Assembly: GCA_021810575.1 (NCBI GenBank)
Contig: JAJZIN010000001.1
Location: 1 to 64,000, forward strand
Direction: 5' to 3'
DNA from: Thermoplasmata archaeon
GTDB lineage: Archaea; Thermoplasmatota; Thermoplasmata; Thermoplasmatales; Thermoplasmataceae
DNA: 64,000 bases
Part shown: positions 18,578-28,335 of the stretch, piece by piece
Numbering within the stretch: position 1 is the stretch's first letter
Layout: each line of letters begins with the position of its first letter
The notes under the pieces: model-generated
What the model saw: only the letters and a program-made list of their open reading frames with translations
Told to the model about the DNA's origin: nothing
Database searches by the model: none
Translations under genes and position numbers: made by a program

Positions 18578-19666
18578 CTGAATAATGAGACTGATGAATT
18601 TAAGGAATGGGTCGGGAACTTAACCCGGGTAATGACTTTATCCAGAAACATGGAGAAACTAGAAGAGATAAGGAACGAAATGGATGAAGTACTAAATATT
18701 CTAAAAAAAACAGAAACAGAAATATTCAGTCTTATAGATGACTCAGGGGAATCAATCAATCCTGAGTTTATCAGGGAAATCATGATTTCAGACATAAAAC
18801 AGATACGCGATTCGAAAACAAGGGAACGTGCTGTATATTATATTAATAGATTCCTCAGGAACCTGTTAGAACCTGAATTCTCCAGGGTAAACGACATTAA
18901 CCTGAGTAGATGGAAACTGTACAGCGATATTATAACTGACAGTTTGTGGATCTTTAAGAAAAGGGACAGTAGTGGTCCACATAATGCATCATACTGGGGG
19001 AATTTCGTGCCACAGATCCCATATCAGCTTCTCAGAAGATATACGAAGGCAGGGGATACAGTAATCGATGGATTTCTTGGAAGTGGAACAACCCTCATTG
19101 AATGCAAAAGACTGGGAAGAAATGGAATAGGTATAGAAATTTCCAGTGACGTGGCAAACATGGCCATGGAGAATATAGCTAAAGCCGGACAAACAGGAGA
19201 TAATTTTCAGGAAATTGCTGTTGGAGATAGCCAAACGTATGATATCTCCGGCATACTGGCATCCCATGAAGTGTCCCGTGCCCAGTTGATCATTCTTCAC
19301 CCTCCATACTGGGATATAATACGATTTGGGTCCTCGCAAGATGACCTATCAAATGCCCCCGATGAATCTGCCTTCCTGAACATGCTTACAAAAGTTGTGA
19401 ATAATCTTTCAAGATTCCTTGAAAAGAATAGATACCTGGCACTTGTCATCGGAGATAAATACAGCAAGGGTACCTGGATTCCACTCGGCTTTCATTCTAT
19501 GGATAAGGTCATTGATTCAGGATTCACCCTTAAGTCCATTGTTGTAAAGAATTTCGAAGTTACAAAGGGGAAGAGAGAACAGAAAGACCTCTGGAGATAC
19601 CGTGCATTGAAAGGTGGATTCTATGTCTTCAAACATGAGTATATATTTATATTTCAGAAAAAGTGA
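18578..19666 (+). CDS. DNA methyltransferase, N6-adenine or N4-cytosine type
   Basis: This S-adenosylmethionine-dependent DNA methylase has the motif order X-I-IV. DGFLGSGTTLIECKRLGRNG is the SAM-binding motif I, and HPPYWDII is the catalytic motif IV in place of the usual DPPY or SPPY. A helical region of about 120 residues precedes the methylase core. No restriction enzyme gene is adjacent, so it is an orphan. The start is uncertain. The first in-frame ATG is 18632, but the frame is open and protein-like back to 18554. A TATA-like box at 18548-18555 would start the transcript near CTG 18578, which is used here. The conservative extent is 18632-19666 (344 residues). Confidence 0.75.
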   Translation: MNNETDEFKEWVGNLTRVMTLSRNMEKLEEIRNEMDEVLNILKKTETEIFSLIDDSGESINPEFIREIMISDIKQIRDSKTRERAVYYINRFLRNLLEPEFSRVNDINLSRWKLYSDIITDSLWIFKKRDSSGPHNASYWGNFVPQIPYQLLRRYTKAGDTVIDGFLGSGTTLIECKRLGRNGIGIEISSDVANMAMENIAKAGQTGDNFQEIAVGDSQTYDISGILASHEVSRAQLIILHPPYWDIIRFGSSQDDLSNAPDESAFLNMLTKVVNNLSRFLEKNRYLALVIGDKYSKGTWIPLGFHSMDKVIDSGFTLKSIVVKNFEVTKGKREQKDLWRYRALKGGFYVFKHEYIFIFQKK

Positions 19667-19841
19667 ACTCATTCTTTGAGATGCGTTGGTCTTCTGGACG
19701 CAAATTTCTACAGAAAAAGTGTATCTTTTTCCTGTCTTCTCCCCGTGAGACCTTCCCACGTGAATTCAGAGGTTCATGATCCAATATGTTGTATATTATC
19801 AGTCAATGTATGAACAAGGAAATAAATAATCACTATTCCAG

Positions 19842-21176
19842 TCATTTGTCAGATACTTCACTTTTAGCGCGGATCAGTATTTCTGCCCTTGGTTCATGCC
19901 ATGAATAAAAAAGATTTTTCCATCTTTCTTTTGCACTGGAAATTTCATTACTGGTTACGGATTCAAATTCATCTGGTTTGTGGTAATCAAGAGGTATATC
20001 TTTTCTTATCTTCTCGCCTACAATCAAGTATGAATCCTTCCATGTCTTACCAGATTGAAAGATTGAAAATGCTTCTGAAGTTGCATTTATTGAGTTTTCC
20101 ATGGAATCCATGGCTTTTTGCTCGTTGAGCCTGAATTTAAGCATGAACTCCAGGAAGTGGTTCAGGATATTCTCGCATAACAATACAGATTCTATAGTTT
20201 TATCCTTTGATATCTGGAATTCCCTGTGATAACCGGAGGATTTATTCACCAATATGGAAGCGGTTGAAACACAATGTCCTATTGCTTCTGATGCATAGCC
20301 CTGAACCATTTCCAGAAAATCGGGATTTCTTTTGTTTGGCATCAGTGAACTGCCCGTGTAAAAACCATCCGGCAGAATTATGAAAGACGAGTTTCCAGCA
20401 CTGAAATTTATGAAATCCTGCGATATTTTGGATAAGAGAATCATTATTTTCATGATCAAATTTGACATATCCAGATCGTCAATTCCCCGGTAAAAGCTTC
20501 CAGCCATTGGATTTTTAGGGTTTGAATTAAATCCAAGACTCCTGGCCACCTTGGCAAAATCTGCGGGAGAATATGAGCCAAAGCCTGAGCCATAACCAAG
20601 TGGTGAAATAAGTGAGAACTTTTCCGATAAATCCAGAGAATCAAGTGACATATCAAGGAATATCCTGGAAATATAATCGAAATATGTTGAAATCATGATC
20701 GGCATCGCCTGTCGATTGTGTGTATATCCTGGCATTACTCCCTTGAAGTCTGCTTTTCGATTCAGCATAGTTTCTGATAGGTTAACTAGATATTGCGAAA
20801 TTTTGAAAAGATGATCTATATAGAAGGACTTTATGTCAATGTGGCTTTGTTCATTTCTTGAAAGGAATATTCGGAGGTTCTTATAGGCATTACCAGCACT
20901 TCCCTTTATTTTCTCCTCTACAAACCCGTGGACATCTTCAATAATTGGATCTATTGTTTCCTCCTTTCCAATCAAATCCAGGAGACCGGAAAGTATAGAA
21001 TCGCTATCTTCTTTAGAAATGATGGATTCATTTCTCAACTGTATCTGGTAGGCAATAAGTGTAACTACTTCATAGTCTAGCAGCATGGAATCTATCCTTA
21101 CATCTTTTACTGTCATTATGTCAGAGATATCTTCTCCCACATCTTCTGAAGCTCCACCACTCCATATTTTTGCCAT
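19842..21176 (-). CDS. argH: Argininosuccinate lyase
   Basis: This member of the fumarase superfamily (444 residues) splits argininosuccinate to arginine and fumarate. MAKIWSGG at the N-terminus, the GYTHNRQAMPI block with the catalytic His, and the signature GSSLMPNKRNPDFLE are present. ATG 21176 is chosen because it gives the family N-terminus and has GAGTGA five bases upstream; a TTG at 21191 would overlap argG. It follows argG with a gap of four bases, so the two are one operon. The sequence around the catalytic loop is somewhat divergent from bacterial enzymes but complete. Confidence 0.93.
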   Translation of the reverse strand: MAKIWSGGASEDVGEDISDIMTVKDVRIDSMLLDYEVVTLIAYQIQLRNESIISKEDSDSILSGLLDLIGKEETIDPIIEDVHGFVEEKIKGSAGNAYKNLRIFLSRNEQSHIDIKSFYIDHLFKISQYLVNLSETMLNRKADFKGVMPGYTHNRQAMPIMISTYFDYISRIFLDMSLDSLDLSEKFSLISPLGYGSGFGSYSPADFAKVARSLGFNSNPKNPMAGSFYRGIDDLDMSNLIMKIMILLSKISQDFINFSAGNSSFIILPDGFYTGSSLMPNKRNPDFLEMVQGYASEAIGHCVSTASILVNKSSGYHREFQISKDKTIESVLLCENILNHFLEFMLKFRLNEQKAMDSMENSINATSEAFSIFQSGKTWKDSYLIVGEKIRKDIPLDYHKPDEFESVTSNEISSAKERWKNLFYSWHEPRAEILIRAKSEVSDK

Positions 21177-21180
21177 CGAT

Positions 21181-22398
21181 TCACTCTTCAATAATTATTT
21201 TATCAAGTTGCCTCTTTCTTACCTTGCTTGTCGTGATTGTCTGGCTCCCAAATACATAAATGAATCCTGGTGCCTTGCTCTGGTCAAAAGTCTGGTTTTT
21301 CCCATAGGTAGACATAAACATGTCATAAAGTGAGTTTGAGCTTTCAACGCCTACCGGAATAACATTCCCCTTGTATAACTTGAGTTTGACCGTGCCGTTT
21401 ACAATGGCGTTTATACTGCGCTGGAATGCTTTTATATGATCCATTGCAGGATCGAACCATAATCCACTGTATACCATGTCCGCAAACTGCTGATCCATGT
21501 TCTTTTTCAACTGACTTTCCTTCTTGTTCAAAACCAGCGATTCCAGATATTTATGCCCATTTATTATCGTGATGGCAGCCGGGCATTCATAAAATTCATG
21601 GCTCTTAATGCCTACTACCCTGTCCTCTATCATGTCAATGGCCCCAACTCCACACTGACCTGCTATATAGTTCAGTTCAGAAATCAGGTCAGCAAGCAAC
21701 AATTGCTTACCATTCAGTTTAACTGGCAATCCATCCTTGAATGTAATGGATATGACCTCTGGTTTCTCTCCTGATTTTTCAACAGGCAAGACCCACCTGT
21801 ATGCATCTTCCGGAACTCCTTCGTCAATGAATTCTATGCTTGAGCCTTCAACAGATCTTCCCCACAAATTCTCGTCTACAGAGTATTTCCCTCCGTATGG
21901 TATCTCAATGTTCCTCAATTTAGCATACTCTATCTCTTCGTCCCTGTTCATGTTCATTTCCCTTACTGGAGCAATAACTGATAGATTTTCATTCAGCGCC
22001 TTGATGGAGACTTCAAACCTCACCTGATCGTTCCCTTTTCCTGTAGAACCGTGAACAACAGTTGTACAATCATTCTGTTCTGCAAATTTCACAGCTTCAA
22101 GGGACATCAATGGCCTGGCAAGACTAGTGGAGAGCGGGTACTTGTCCTGATAAAGCCCATCATTCAGTATCCCCTGTGCCACGAACTCTTCGGAAAACTT
22201 TCCTCTCACATCTTCCGTGATTGTCTTTATTGCTCCCAGTTTCTTTGCCTTATCTGATATTCGTTGCAGGTCATTTTTTTCCTGACCAACATCAAGTGTT
22301 AGCGTTACAACATCAAGATTCATCTGTTCCTGTAACCACTTTATCATAACAGATGTGTCCAACCCACCAGAATACAAAAGAAGTGCTTTTTCCTTCAT
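21181..22398 (-). CDS. argG: Argininosuccinate synthase
   Basis: This 405-residue enzyme joins citrulline and aspartate using ATP. The PP-loop YSGGLDTSV is near the N-terminus. GSTGKGNDQVRFE, the aspartate and ATP binding block, and YECPAA near the C-terminus are family hallmarks. It is first in the argGH operon and divergent from the ACT-domain gene. The shared 76-base upstream region is A/T rich and must hold both promoters and any operator. Confidence 0.95.
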   Translation of the reverse strand: MKEKALLLYSGGLDTSVMIKWLQEQMNLDVVTLTLDVGQEKNDLQRISDKAKKLGAIKTITEDVRGKFSEEFVAQGILNDGLYQDKYPLSTSLARPLMSLEAVKFAEQNDCTTVVHGSTGKGNDQVRFEVSIKALNENLSVIAPVREMNMNRDEEIEYAKLRNIEIPYGGKYSVDENLWGRSVEGSSIEFIDEGVPEDAYRWVLPVEKSGEKPEVISITFKDGLPVKLNGKQLLLADLISELNYIAGQCGVGAIDMIEDRVVGIKSHEFYECPAAITIINGHKYLESLVLNKKESQLKKNMDQQFADMVYSGLWFDPAMDHIKAFQRSINAIVNGTVKLKLYKGNVIPVGVESSNSLYDMFMSTYGKNQTFDQSKAPGFIYVFGSQTITTSKVRKRQLDKIIIEE

Positions 22399-22474
22399 AA
22401 ACTGTAATTTACCATTAGTTTATTAAATTAGTTAGAAGTTATATCATTTTTAATGTAATTATTGATTTACTATA

Positions 22475-23110
22475 ATGAATAATGTTAAAATATACATTCA
22501 GTATATCGATTTAATGAAAAAGAATGTTAAGGAAAAGGTTACTGTAGAAAGCAGAGTTGCTGGATTTCTTACAGAAAACCCTGATTATATGCTTTCATTG
22601 AAATTTGGTGTTGTGAATGTCAGTAAGCTGGCCCAGCTCATTTTGAGGGAAAACGCCGATCTGAATCCCATATCTGTCCGGGCTGCACTTAACAGATTTA
22701 AGAACAGAGAAAATGGCGAAACAGGGAAAAGCAGGGCGGATGATCTCCTGAAGAAGAGTAAGATCTCATTGCAGGACAAAATATGTGTGGTGACGTCAAA
22801 AATTCCACAAACCATGAAATATATATCTGCAACTTATCTGCAGGATAATATAGTATATATTGTAGATGAAATCAAAAGCAAAATACCGCAGATGTCCCCG
22901 AGCGTTACAATAGAGGCGGACGTCAGCATGATTCATATACTCTCATCAAAGGAGATTGAGAAGACGCCTGGTTTCGTGATGAGAATAACAAACAAACTTT
23001 TTGCCAGAGGGGTCAATATCCTTCAACTTATCTCATGCTCAAATGAAACAATAATAATACTTAACAAAAAGGACTCCACGCTGGCATACGAAATATTGAC
23101 AATGACATAA
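22475..23110 (+). CDS. ACT-domain protein, probable amino-acid-responsive regulator
   Basis: This protein of 211 residues has a C-terminal ACT-like region (about 140-211) with FVMRITNKLFARGVNILQLISC, the small-molecule-binding fold seen in aspartokinase and many amino acid regulators. The N-terminal part (about 10-90) includes VVNVSKLAQLILRE and ISVRAALNRFK, which reads like a helix-turn-helix. It lies between the argGH operon and the lysW-lysK operon and is divergent from argG. Regulation of arginine or lysine synthesis is therefore a good guess. The role is inferred from domain pattern and position. Confidence 0.6.
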   Translation: MNNVKIYIQYIDLMKKNVKEKVTVESRVAGFLTENPDYMLSLKFGVVNVSKLAQLILRENADLNPISVRAALNRFKNRENGETGKSRADDLLKKSKISLQDKICVVTSKIPQTMKYISATYLQDNIVYIVDEIKSKIPQMSPSVTIEADVSMIHILSSKEIEKTPGFVMRITNKLFARGVNILQLISCSNETIIILNKKDSTLAYEILTMT

Positions 23111-23263
23111 GTAAATAAGTTAGAGATGACGAGTTAGAATTTTGTTCATCGGTCATTTCATTGGCTTTATGTATATGCAGGGAATTCAATTTTTGTCCAC
23201 TCAGATATATCTCCACAATGATATATTCAACTTTTATATTTCTAATATTGATCAATTGAATAT

Positions 23264-24343
23264 TTACTTTGATATCTTTTCCAGCATGATCAGGGAATCT
23301 GATACGATTTCTGCACTTTTCCTCACGTCTTCCAGATTTATGTACTCACTATTTGTGTGTGATAACATTGTATTTCCTGGCCCGTACGTTATAACCGGTA
23401 TATTCCATGAGTTTCCAAGAATATTCATGTCACCACTGCCACTTTTGAATACGAGATTTGCCCTGTTACCAGTTTTTTTATCTATCGCGGAACGAAACGC
23501 AATGGCAAGAGGGCTTTTGGTGTTTGAAACATATGGTTTTACCTCATTTATTATTTTTATCGTTGCCGGAATGGGGAGATTTAATGTTCCGCATATTCCT
23601 GACACTTCCTTCAGGATATCATTACTTTCTCTATGAGGAGGGAACCTAAAATCGAGCGTGATTCTTGAATTCGAGGGGATAACATTATCCGATCTTCCTC
23701 CGTGTATTCCTGTCAGTGCGACGGACGTTTCGAAAAACCCTGTTCTTCCGGAATAATGTTCCTTAATTTTTGACCATGCCAGCATGGCAGCCTCAATGGA
23801 ACTTCCTCCCATCCATGGGGCACTTGCATGAAAAGGTTCTGTGCGGAACGCTACCTCTATCAGCAATCTACCTCTATATCCAACCGTGATTCCACTAACA
23901 TCGCTGGGCTCACCGAATATTGCATAATTACTCTGCATATTTGTCCTAACAATTTCAACTATTCCTTTTCCTGATCCCTCTTCACCTACCGCAGCTATCA
24001 CCTTCAGTGTTCCCCTAAATCCAGACTCCTTTGCGATCATTGCACCATAGAGAAGTGAAACCAGTGATGACTTTGCATCCACAGCACCTCTTCCATAAAG
24101 TATGCCATTCTTGACCAAAACCGGGAGTTTGCCAGGTACTGTATCGATGTGCCCACATAGCGAAACAGATATGCCATCTCCATCGAATGTCCCGAAACCG
24201 TTTCCGGCACTATCAGTTCCAATTTCTACTGCACCTGATTTCTCAAGGTATGAATTGAATAATGAAACTGCCAGTTTCTCCTTTCCAGTGGGAGAGTATG
24301 TTTTCACAAGCTGTATGAGTGTTTTATCAATATCATCAATCAT
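23264..24343 (-). CDS. lysK: LysW-lysine/LysW-ornithine hydrolase
   Basis: This 359-residue M20-family metallopeptidase releases lysine or ornithine from the carrier protein LysW. SLCGHIDTVPGK gives the first metal His and Asp. GAVDAKSSL carries the bridging Asp, VGEEGSGKG carries the catalytic and metal Glu, and GGSIEAAML follows. SHTNSEYINLED near the C-terminus carries the last His. The ATG overlaps the stop of the preceding gene by four bases. It is the last gene of the operon and converges with the ACT-domain gene. Confidence 0.88.
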   Translation of the reverse strand: MIDDIDKTLIQLVKTYSPTGKEKLAVSLFNSYLEKSGAVEIGTDSAGNGFGTFDGDGISVSLCGHIDTVPGKLPVLVKNGILYGRGAVDAKSSLVSLLYGAMIAKESGFRGTLKVIAAVGEEGSGKGIVEIVRTNMQSNYAIFGEPSDVSGITVGYRGRLLIEVAFRTEPFHASAPWMGGSSIEAAMLAWSKIKEHYSGRTGFFETSVALTGIHGGRSDNVIPSNSRITLDFRFPPHRESNDILKEVSGICGTLNLPIPATIKIINEVKPYVSNTKSPLAIAFRSAIDKKTGNRANLVFKSGSGDMNILGNSWNIPVITYGPGNTMLSHTNSEYINLEDVRKSAEIVSDSLIMLEKISK

Positions 24344-25188
24344 CTTCCCACCTCAACGAGATAGTCCAGTATTTCGCCTGGTATATCGATCTGCGTAACC
24401 CTTGCAATAGTTTTGAACTCAGTTGTGCTATTAACTTCATGAACCAGGTAACCACGATCAGATTCCATTATGTCTATCCCGAGTATCCCTCTTCCAACAC
24501 TCTGGGCAGCCTTAATTGAAATGCTCTCAATTTCTGGAGTAATTTCACATTTTTCCGCCCTTCCTCCTATGGCTGCATTCGTCCTCCAGTCCCCTTCTGG
24601 TTGATATCTGTACATTCCACCTACTACCCTGTTACCTATGACGAAAGTTCTTATGTCCCTTGGAGGTCTTTTAACATATTCCTGCATATAGAAGATTGAA
24701 TACAGTGGGTACATGTATTCCCTATCCTCAAGAATTGCCATTGCAGCTTCGGGGTCGTTCATCAGGGCAATCATCCTCCCCCAACTACCCGTTACAGGTT
24801 TGAGAACCGCTCTGCCTTTGAATTTTTCAGAAAACTGTTTCATTGCGGTTTCGTAACTGGTTGAGACTGATGTTGAGGGTGATGGTACGCCATTTGCTTC
24901 GAGAGCAAGGGATGTTAACATTTTGTTTCCTGCGTTGATTATTGTTCTGAGATCATTCACAACCATTTGCTTCTTATATTCCAGAAAGGCTGTTGAGTGG
25001 AGTCCGCGATAATATGAAGTACATCGTTGCAGAGTGACATTTCCATAACTATCAGGAACGGGCCTATCGAAGTCCATATCCATCTCCTTAACATTTATCA
25101 TACTCAGTTCTATTCCCTTCTGTTCTGCAGCCTTATGGATCGACTTTTCTTCCCACCTAACTGTATCATATATCATTGAAATCTTCAT
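24340..25188 (-). CDS. Glutamate/2-aminoadipate-LysW ligase (ArgX or LysX)
   Basis: This 282-residue ATP-grasp ligase of the RimK type attaches the alpha-amino group of glutamate (arginine route) or aminoadipate (lysine route) to the C-terminal Glu of LysW. MKISMIYDTVRWEEK is the family N-terminus. RAVLKPVTGSWGRM is the ATP-binding loop, RDIRTFVIGNRVVG follows, and GIDIMES with HEVNSTTEFK forms the metal and substrate end. ATG 25188 is preferred over GTG 25197; GTGAT upstream serves as binding site. I cannot separate ArgX from LysX by eye. The presence of argGH nearby favours arginine, and a bifunctional enzyme is possible. Confidence 0.85.
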   Translation of the reverse strand: MKISMIYDTVRWEEKSIHKAAEQKGIELSMINVKEMDMDFDRPVPDSYGNVTLQRCTSYYRGLHSTAFLEYKKQMVVNDLRTIINAGNKMLTSLALEANGVPSPSTSVSTSYETAMKQFSEKFKGRAVLKPVTGSWGRMIALMNDPEAAMAILEDREYMYPLYSIFYMQEYVKRPPRDIRTFVIGNRVVGGMYRYQPEGDWRTNAAIGGRAEKCEITPEIESISIKAAQSVGRGILGIDIMESDRGYLVHEVNSTTEFKTIARVTQIDIPGEILDYLVEVGR

Positions 25189-25200
25189 TTTTATCACGCT

Positions 25201-26397
25201 TTATTGATTCTTTATGTAATGATCCAGTGCCTTCTTCATTATTTCTATAGCACTATCGACCTCATCCCTCGATACGGTGTAAGGTGGGAGCATCCTTATG
25301 GTGTTGATTCCTGAGTAGAGAGTAATAAGGCCCCTGTCAATCATATCCATAAGTAACGGAACAAATCTAACCCTGAGTTCCATTGCAAGCATCATCCCGA
25401 TTCCTCGGGATTGTGACACTAGACGGTGAGAATCGGTCTCTTCCCTGATTCTTTGAAGTATATATTTTCCCATTTCCCCAGCCTGTTTCATCATCCCATT
25501 TTTTAATTCTTTTATGACCACTTCACCAGCAGCACATGATAAGGGGTTTCCTCCTGTTGTTGAGCTTTGCTCTCCAATTCCCATTACTTCTACAAACTCT
25601 TTTTTTCCAACCGTGACTCCCATTGGTATACCTCCTCCAATGCCTTTACCTATGGTCATTATATCAGGTGTTACATCCCAGTTTTCATGGGCCCACATTT
25701 TTCCAGTTCTTCCAAGGCCTGATTGAATTTCATCCATGACGAGGAGTGTTCCATAGCTGGATGTTGATTCCCTGACTGATCTGAGGAATTGAGGATCTGG
25801 GAGGTTGATACCTCCTTCCCCCTGAATTGGTTCCATGAATACAGCTGCAATATCTTCCTTTTTCAGCAGTGCATTTACACCTTCATAGTCACCAAATTTT
25901 ACGAATTCAACTCCAGGGATCAGCATTTCTTCAAAAGATTTCCTGTATTTTGTCGAATGGGTTATTGATAGGGCACCCATCGTTTTGCCATGGTAGGCTT
26001 TTTCCATGCTAATAATTTTCTTTCTCCCGGTGGATTTCACCGCAATCTTCAATGCAGCCTCAACGGCTTCTGCCCCGCTGTTTGAAAGATATGCCATGTT
26101 CAGTCCTGCGGGAGTGACACTCATCAATTCCTTAAGAAATCTGGCCCTCGCTGGACTGTAAACCGATGAATGTGTAATGTAAACTTCATCCAGCTGTTTT
26201 AGTATTGCCTCTCTTATGGCAGCATTTGAATGCCCAAAAATTGCAACTCCATATCCACTCATGAAATCAAGGTATTCCTTTCCATTCAGATCCCATATTT
26301 TTGTACCCATTGCTCTGGCAGCAACAACCGGTATTTTCTGATACGTTCCTGCAAGGTAACGATCTTCAATTTCTTCAGTATATCTATTTTTCATCAT
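25201..26397 (-). CDS. lysJ: LysW-aminoadipate/LysW-glutamate semialdehyde aminotransferase
   Basis: This 398-residue class III PLP aminotransferase works on the LysW-bound semialdehyde, giving LysW-ornithine or LysW-lysine. SGAEAVEAALKIA and EPIQGEGGIN are family blocks. MDEIQSGLGRTGKMW carries the PLP Asp, TIGKGIGGGIPMG the Schiff-base Lys, and the STTGGNPLSCAAG segment follows. Two ATGs occur in tandem at 26397 and 26394. It overlaps the end of lysZ and is followed closely by the LysW ligase gene. Confidence 0.88.
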   Translation of the reverse strand: MMKNRYTEEIEDRYLAGTYQKIPVVAARAMGTKIWDLNGKEYLDFMSGYGVAIFGHSNAAIREAILKQLDEVYITHSSVYSPARARFLKELMSVTPAGLNMAYLSNSGAEAVEAALKIAVKSTGRKKIISMEKAYHGKTMGALSITHSTKYRKSFEEMLIPGVEFVKFGDYEGVNALLKKEDIAAVFMEPIQGEGGINLPDPQFLRSVRESTSSYGTLLVMDEIQSGLGRTGKMWAHENWDVTPDIMTIGKGIGGGIPMGVTVGKKEFVEVMGIGEQSSTTGGNPLSCAAGEVVIKELKNGMMKQAGEMGKYILQRIREETDSHRLVSQSRGIGMMLAMELRVRFVPLLMDMIDRGLITLYSGINTIRMLPPYTVSRDEVDSAIEIMKKALDHYIKNQ

Positions 26398-27197
26398 CTT
26401 GTAATCACCGTCCTTTTATCTGTATGTATTGCACTAGATACCGGAAACTGTCCATTTCCATTTGCAATAATCACCTCAGAAGTGCCAGCCACTATGGACT
26501 CAATCGCAGCCATGATCTTTTTATCCATTCCGTTCCCAACCATTTTCAGCATTTCCATAGCCTTTGTAATGTCCAGCTTATCGATCAATTTGCCATTGGA
26601 AAATATGCCATCAACGTCAGTCAGAAGGATCATCCGGTTGGCTTTCAGCTCCCCTGAAATTGCAGATGCAGCTCTGTCTCCATCAACGTTGAGAGATTCA
26701 TGTTCAAGTCCAGCAGCAATTGGAGCGATTACAGGAGTCACTTTTTCAGAAAGAAGATGCTTTACGAATCTCCCATCCACTGAGAGTATCTTACCTGTGT
26801 ATCCACCATCAATATACATTCTTCTACCCTTCTCATTTATCGTTATCAGTCTTTTTTTTCTCTCGGCAATAATAGTAGGTCCATCTATGCCAGACATTCC
26901 GAACGAATTCATTCCAGCTTTCTGAAGTGCAATAACTATCGATGCGTTTATGTTTCCACGCATGGCCATCATGTATGCCTGCATCGTTTGGGCATCAGTG
27001 TATCTGCTCCTTATTCCACCTGGTGAGGTGATAAATTTTGTTTCCATGTTTAATCTATTACAGAGATCAGTGACTGCGGGACCCCCACCATGAACTACTA
27101 TATACTGGTCATCCTTCTGCCCTGCAATATCGTTGATCAAACTCTCAGAAATGCCATATTTCATAAGACTTCCACCCAGTTTCAGGACAGTTACCAT
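26394..27197 (-). CDS. lysZ: LysW-aminoadipate/LysW-glutamate kinase
   Basis: This 267-residue amino acid kinase of the acetylglutamate kinase family phosphorylates the LysW-bound side-chain carboxylate. VLKLGGSLM at the N-terminus is the phosphate-binding Lys-Gly-Gly motif. VVHGGGPAV is the second glycine loop, and NVDGDRAASAISGEL with LLTDVDGI forms the ATP-binding part. It follows lysY by three bases and overlaps lysJ by four. Confidence 0.88.
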   Translation of the reverse strand: MVTVLKLGGSLMKYGISESLINDIAGQKDDQYIVVHGGGPAVTDLCNRLNMETKFITSPGGIRSRYTDAQTMQAYMMAMRGNINASIVIALQKAGMNSFGMSGIDGPTIIAERKKRLITINEKGRRMYIDGGYTGKILSVDGRFVKHLLSEKVTPVIAPIAAGLEHESLNVDGDRAASAISGELKANRMILLTDVDGIFSNGKLIDKLDITKAMEMLKMVGNGMDKKIMAAIESIVAGTSEVIIANGNGQFPVSSAIHTDKRTVITR

Positions 27198-27200
27198 AAT

Positions 27201-28253
27201 TCACACCAACCGCATGGGAGACATCCTTAATCCTTCTCTTTCATTGAAACCTTCCATGATGTTCATTGATTGAATCGCATTTCCAGCTGCACCCTTAATA
27301 AGATTGTCTATTGATCCGATGGCAACAATTCTCTTTACATGCTGATCAATGACGAATCCAAGATCTATGAAATTTGAGCCCACCACGAGCTTTGGATCTG
27401 GATACTTGTAAATCCCAGTTGGATCCATAACGAATCTGACAAATGGTTCCTCTCCATACATGGATCGGTATGCTTTCCACAGGTCCTGATTTTTTAACTC
27501 TCCTTCAACAAATATATTGCTTGTTGTTAAAATTCCCCTAACCATGTTAACTGAGTGAGCTGACATGGTGGCTGTGATTCTGTTACCTGAAACAATGGAA
27601 AGTTCCTGTTCAATTTCTCCAATGTGTCTGTGGCCTGAGGGACTGTATATCCTGACAGAATTGTACCTTTCCGAGAAATGAGTCGCCATCGATGGTTTAT
27701 TGCCAGAACCTGAGGAACCTATTTTAGCATCAACTATTATCACACCATTTATAAGACCGGCCTTTGCCAGTGGTGCAAGGCTGTAAATCGATGAACTCGC
27801 TATGCACCCGGGAACAGAAATAAAATGTGCTGATTTCAGTTCTTTCCTGTGAAGTTCTGGCATTCCATAGACAAATTTTGTTAGCAAGTCTGGAGCTGGA
27901 TGTTCCCACCCGTACCAGATGGGGTAGTCTGCTGGATTCCTGAACCTGAAATCAGCGCTCATATCTACAATTTTTGTTCCCATCTCTGACATTGCTGGAA
28001 CATGCTTGATGGACGAACCGTGAGGTACAGCCATGAAAATAATGTCAACTTTTGATGCAGCCTCTTCCGGAGTTTCGTTAGAAAATCTCAGATCAGTCAA
28101 TCCCCTGAGGTTTGGATGCACTTTGAAAACAAACTCTCCAGAATGTTGCTGGGAAGTTGCTATCTTTACCTGGATATCATTATGCATCAGAAGCAATCGT
28201 AATAGCTCTCCACCAACATATCCAGATGCTCCTACAATGCCTGCTGTTTTCAA
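27201..28253 (-). CDS. lysY: LysW-aminoadipyl/LysW-glutamyl phosphate reductase
   Basis: This 350-residue reductase of the ArgC family converts the LysW-bound acyl phosphate to a semialdehyde with NADPH. GIVGASGYVGGELLRLL is the Rossmann motif, SVPGCIASSSIYSLAPL has the catalytic Cys, and SGHRHIGEIEQEL has the catalytic His. The start is TTG at 28253, with GTGAGG about nine bases upstream; there is no ATG at the expected N-terminus. It follows lysW after 82 bases without an evident terminator. Confidence 0.88.
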   Translation of the reverse strand: MKTAGIVGASGYVGGELLRLLLMHNDIQVKIATSQQHSGEFVFKVHPNLRGLTDLRFSNETPEEAASKVDIIFMAVPHGSSIKHVPAMSEMGTKIVDMSADFRFRNPADYPIWYGWEHPAPDLLTKFVYGMPELHRKELKSAHFISVPGCIASSSIYSLAPLAKAGLINGVIIVDAKIGSSGSGNKPSMATHFSERYNSVRIYSPSGHRHIGEIEQELSIVSGNRITATMSAHSVNMVRGILTTSNIFVEGELKNQDLWKAYRSMYGEEPFVRFVMDPTGIYKYPDPKLVVGSNFIDLGFVIDQHVKRIVAIGSIDNLIKGAAGNAIQSMNIMEGFNEREGLRMSPMRLV

Positions 28254-28335
28254 TTACTATTTCCTCACTCAAAATAGCAGGCTTCATTCACTTTTCTAAG
28301 TACAAGAGATCCAAGAAAAACAGGATTGAAATGAT

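Noticed and set aside
18578..19666. A restriction-modification system.
   Set aside because: No endonuclease or specificity gene flanks the methyltransferase; neighbours are a small hypothetical gene and argH.
23142..23636. Plus-strand frame of 164 codons over lysK.
   Set aside because: It is antisense to lysK, which has clear M20 metal-binding motifs; the frame has no recognisable domain.
26230..26925. Plus-strand frame of 231 codons over lysJ and lysZ.
   Set aside because: It lies opposite two well supported enzymes and its product is a Ser/Ile-rich sequence typical of an antisense shadow.
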